NCBI GenBank assembly: GCA_015066745.1
Contig: SVNW01000016.1
Coordinates: 1 to 34,032 of the forward strand
From: Ruminococcus sp.
GTDB lineage: Bacteria; Bacillota; Clostridia; Oscillospirales; Ruminococcaceae
DNA length: 34,032 bases
Direction: 5' to 3'
Part shown: piece after piece, positions 31,844 through 34,032 of the stretch
How positions within the stretch are numbered: position 1 is the first letter of the stretch
Layout of the letters: each line of letters begins with the position of its first letter
Notes under the pieces: model-generated
The model's database searches: none
What the model saw: only the letters and a program-made list of their open reading frames with translations
What the model was told of the DNA's origin: nothing
Made by a program: the position numbers and the translations under genes

Positions 31844-34032
31844 ATGATGAAGAGAGGTATTTCATTAATAACAGCATTGATGCTTTCAGGTACTGTAACA
31901 GCTAGTGCTTTTGCTATGCCTATGATGGCTCCTGTTTACCAGATAAAAGCAGCTGGCAATGCAGATTTTGCTATGGCAGACCAGGTAGTATCATATGGTG
32001 TTAAAAAAGTTACTGTTCCGGTTATACTTAGTGCTGAAGGTATAGCAGCTCTTGACGCTTCTATCAGTGTAAAAGCTGATGCTGAAGGTGCTGCAAATCC
32101 TGTAATTACTAATATTACAGACGGTATTTACGAAGGTGTAATGGCTAACAGTAAGTACGAAGATGGCAGTGAAAGAAAGTTTGTATGGGTTGACGCTTCA
32201 GGTTTGGGCTATAACTTTGCTAAGCAGCCTGTTGCTTATGTTGATATTGAACTTCCTGCAGATGCAAAAGTTGGTTCAACATATACAGTTAAGCTCTATG
32301 ATCTTGACCCTGCTGATTCAAACAAGGAAGATATAGCTACATCAGCTGTTTCTTATGAAGCAAAAATCGTAGTTGGCGATAATGTTATCAAGGGCTACGA
32401 AACATTTATGGAAGATGCAGAAGGCTATGCAGGTACAGTTGTAAACGTTCCTGTAGAAGTTATTTGTCCTGAAATGATCGATGCTATCGTTGCAGACTTC
32501 ACAATTGACGGTGGTGCTAAGATCGTAGGTTACACAACAGATGATTCTGCATTTGATGCAGCAAACTTCATGGATTCTGTATCAAACGAAAACAAGGTTC
32601 TCTGGGCTACACCAGACAACTCAGGTATCAACGTTGCAAAGCGTAGCAACTTTGTAACACTTAAAGTTCAGATTCCTGCAGATGCAAAAGTAGGTACTGA
32701 ATACAACATCAGCCTCAACAAGGATCTTGATACAAGTACAGTTGACGGTGTTGATATCACACCTTCAAAGTATGCAAACGCAGTTATCACAGTAATAGAA
32801 AAAGGCGTTAAGGGCGATCTTACAGCTGAGATCGGTTCTAAGGACGTATATTATACACAGAAGACAGTAGAACTTCCAGTTATGGTTTCACACGAAGTTG
32901 GCTTCGGTGGCTTTGCAGCTTTTGTTGCTAAGTTTGACGTAACAAATGCTGACGGCAAGAAGGCAGAAATCGTATCAGTAAAGGCTGGTTCTGCTATCAA
33001 TGCTGAAGACTTTTTGGCTTCTGTAAGCGTTAGCAAGGGTGTTTGGAACTCTGCTGACTCAGAAGACGTAGCATTTGCTGTTAAGGCAGATAATACAAGA
33101 AACGAAATCTTTGTTCTTGAAATTGCTCTTCCTGATGACAGAGAAGTTGGCGATGTATATGATGTATCATTTGTAGAAGGTTCAGTAGATATCGGTACAA
33201 GTGCTCTTCAGGATCTCATCGCTAAGCAGATCAACGGAAAGATCACAATTGCTGCTGAAGATGATAAGATTGATGCATACACAATCTCAATCGGAAGCAA
33301 GGAACTCGATGCTACAGGCGAAAAGATGACAGTTAAGCTTCCTGTTTACCTCGACGGTGCAGAAATCAACACATTTGCAGGTACTTTTGAAGTAAGCAAC
33401 GGTGCTGTTATCAAGTCAATCACAAGTAGTTATGACGGCCTTTCTACAGGTAAGGAAAATCCAAACCGCGTAGTATGGCAGGGTGCAGATGGTCAGGATA
33501 CAAAATTTGACGCTAAGACACCATTTGCAATGATCGAAGTAGAAATCCCGGCTGAACTTGCAGTTAAGGGTAAATCATTCGTAGTATCAGTAAGCGATGT
33601 TGATTCAGCAAATGCTAATCACGCTAACGTAGCTCCTGTAAAACCATACGGTCAGGGCGTAATTTCACTCACAGGTGAAACTGATACATTTGATATGTTA
33701 ATTGACAATGTAACTGCTGATGTTAAGAAAGCAGAAGCTATCACAGTAGACGTTCCTGTATATATCAATGCAGAAAACTTCTACGCACTTGATGGTACAT
33801 TCAGCATAGATCCTACAGTTCTCGGTGCTAACGGTGGCGTTATCGCTGTTGACTTTGAAGGTGACGGTGCATCTGCAAACGGTACAGAAGCAGGAGCTAT
33901 GGCTCTTAATTCTGTAGTAGCAGGTTCAGTAAAAGTAACATCTGCACTTGAAGGATTAGAAAGCTTTACAGCTGAAATCGTTGAAGTAGCTGATCTTACA
34001 GGAAATGCTACTGTATCACTCGGTAAAGATAA
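31844..34032 (+). CDS. scaB: ScaB-like multi-cohesin scaffoldin (N-terminal part, open at window end)
   Basis: The gene opens with ATGATG at 31844/31847 after AGAAAGGA. It stays open to the window edge, giving 729 codons with no stop. It has a signal peptide MMKRGISLITALMLSGTVTA with Ala-x-Ala near 24. At least five tandem cohesin-like modules follow, at about 40-180, 183-320, 324-474, 476-616 and 617 onward (cut). Each begins with a charged strand plus a VPV or LPV strand (VTVPVILSAEG, VNVPVEVICPE, VELPVMVSHEV, VKLPVYLDGAE, VDVPVYINAEN). They are joined with almost no linker. In the known R. flavefaciens cluster, ScaB is the primary backbone holding ScaA and enzymes, and itself attaches to wall-bound ScaE. 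Its C-terminal X-dockerin would lie beyond the window. Confidence 0.85.
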   Translation, partial: MMKRGISLITALMLSGTVTASAFAMPMMAPVYQIKAAGNADFAMADQVVSYGVKKVTVPVILSAEGIAALDASISVKADAEGAANPVITNITDGIYEGVMANSKYEDGSERKFVWVDASGLGYNFAKQPVAYVDIELPADAKVGSTYTVKLYDLDPADSNKEDIATSAVSYEAKIVVGDNVIKGYETFMEDAEGYAGTVVNVPVEVICPEMIDAIVADFTIDGGAKIVGYTTDDSAFDAANFMDSVSNENKVLWATPDNSGINVAKRSNFVTLKVQIPADAKVGTEYNISLNKDLDTSTVDGVDITPSKYANAVITVIEKGVKGDLTAEIGSKDVYYTQKTVELPVMVSHEVGFGGFAAFVAKFDVTNADGKKAEIVSVKAGSAINAEDFLASVSVSKGVWNSADSEDVAFAVKADNTRNEIFVLEIALPDDREVGDVYDVSFVEGSVDIGTSALQDLIAKQINGKITIAAEDDKIDAYTISIGSKELDATGEKMTVKLPVYLDGAEINTFAGTFEVSNGAVIKSITSSYDGLSTGKENPNRVVWQGADGQDTKFDAKTPFAMIEVEIPAELAVKGKSFVVSVSDVDSANANHANVAPVKPYGQGVISLTGETDTFDMLIDNVTADVKKAEAITVDVPVYINAENFYALDGTFSIDPTVLGANGGVIAVDFEGDGASANGTEAGAMALNSVVAGSVKVTSALEGLESFTAEIVEVADLTGNATVSLGKD

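Noticed and set aside
1..34032. rRNA, tRNA genes and CRISPR arrays
   Set aside because: No tRNA cloverleaf-like or rRNA-conserved stretches and no regularly spaced direct repeats were noticed on either strand.

Overview
The window reads as a low-GC Gram-positive gut or rumen chromosome, most likely a cellulosome-producing Ruminococcus. The best evidence is the right end. There, cohesin-dockerin genes lie in the order scaC, scaA, scaB, the layout known from the R. flavefaciens sca cluster. Supporting signs are strong AGGAGG-type ribosome binding sites, sigma-A promoters of the TTGACA-N17-TATAAT type, and sortase anchoring. Identifications come from reading motifs by eye; no database search was possible.

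Layout. (1) 1-2743: a very AT-rich + strand operon with an unrecognised protein, a LolD/MacB-type ABC ATPase and an FtsX-like permease. It ends at a bidirectional terminator shared with (2) 2822-4573, a minus-strand sortase-anchored thioester (TQXA) adhesin. (3) 4733-8362: a minus-strand yceG-telA (Ter-type stress) operon from a consensus promoter. (4) 8489-13435: three related genes of unknown function. The first and third are a segmental duplication that includes the promoter region, and a minus-strand small RNA gene (about 11684-11754) sits between the second and third. (5) 13538-16103: a CLC-family anion transporter, then convergent dus-smr. (6) 16262-18540: an AlbA_2/winged-helix regulator and a divergent metallophosphoesterase. 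Their shared intergenic region is packed with GTGAAT-type repeats. (7) 18810-21068: a cytidine-deaminase-fold protein followed by a dCache-GGDEF sensor. (8) 21226-27155: polA-rimI-tsaD, then GTP-type PEP carboxykinase. (9) 27214-29232: a CNNM/CorC-like membrane protein and a GtrA-family protein, divergently transcribed. (10) 29305-34032: the scaffoldin cluster, open at the window end inside a multi-cohesin scaB.

How they work together. Regions 3, 5, 8 and 9 are mostly housekeeping or stress genes. The cellulosome cluster starts at two tandem near-identical promoters and has conspicuous stem-loops between its genes, which suggests post-transcriptional setting of subunit ratios. The most novel material is the paralogue array with its embedded small RNA. 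The RNA has a consensus promoter, a 5' hairpin, an intrinsic terminator and mutually exclusive alternative pairing, but no downstream gene on its own strand. It is also antisense to a small ORF with a hydrophobic N-terminus.
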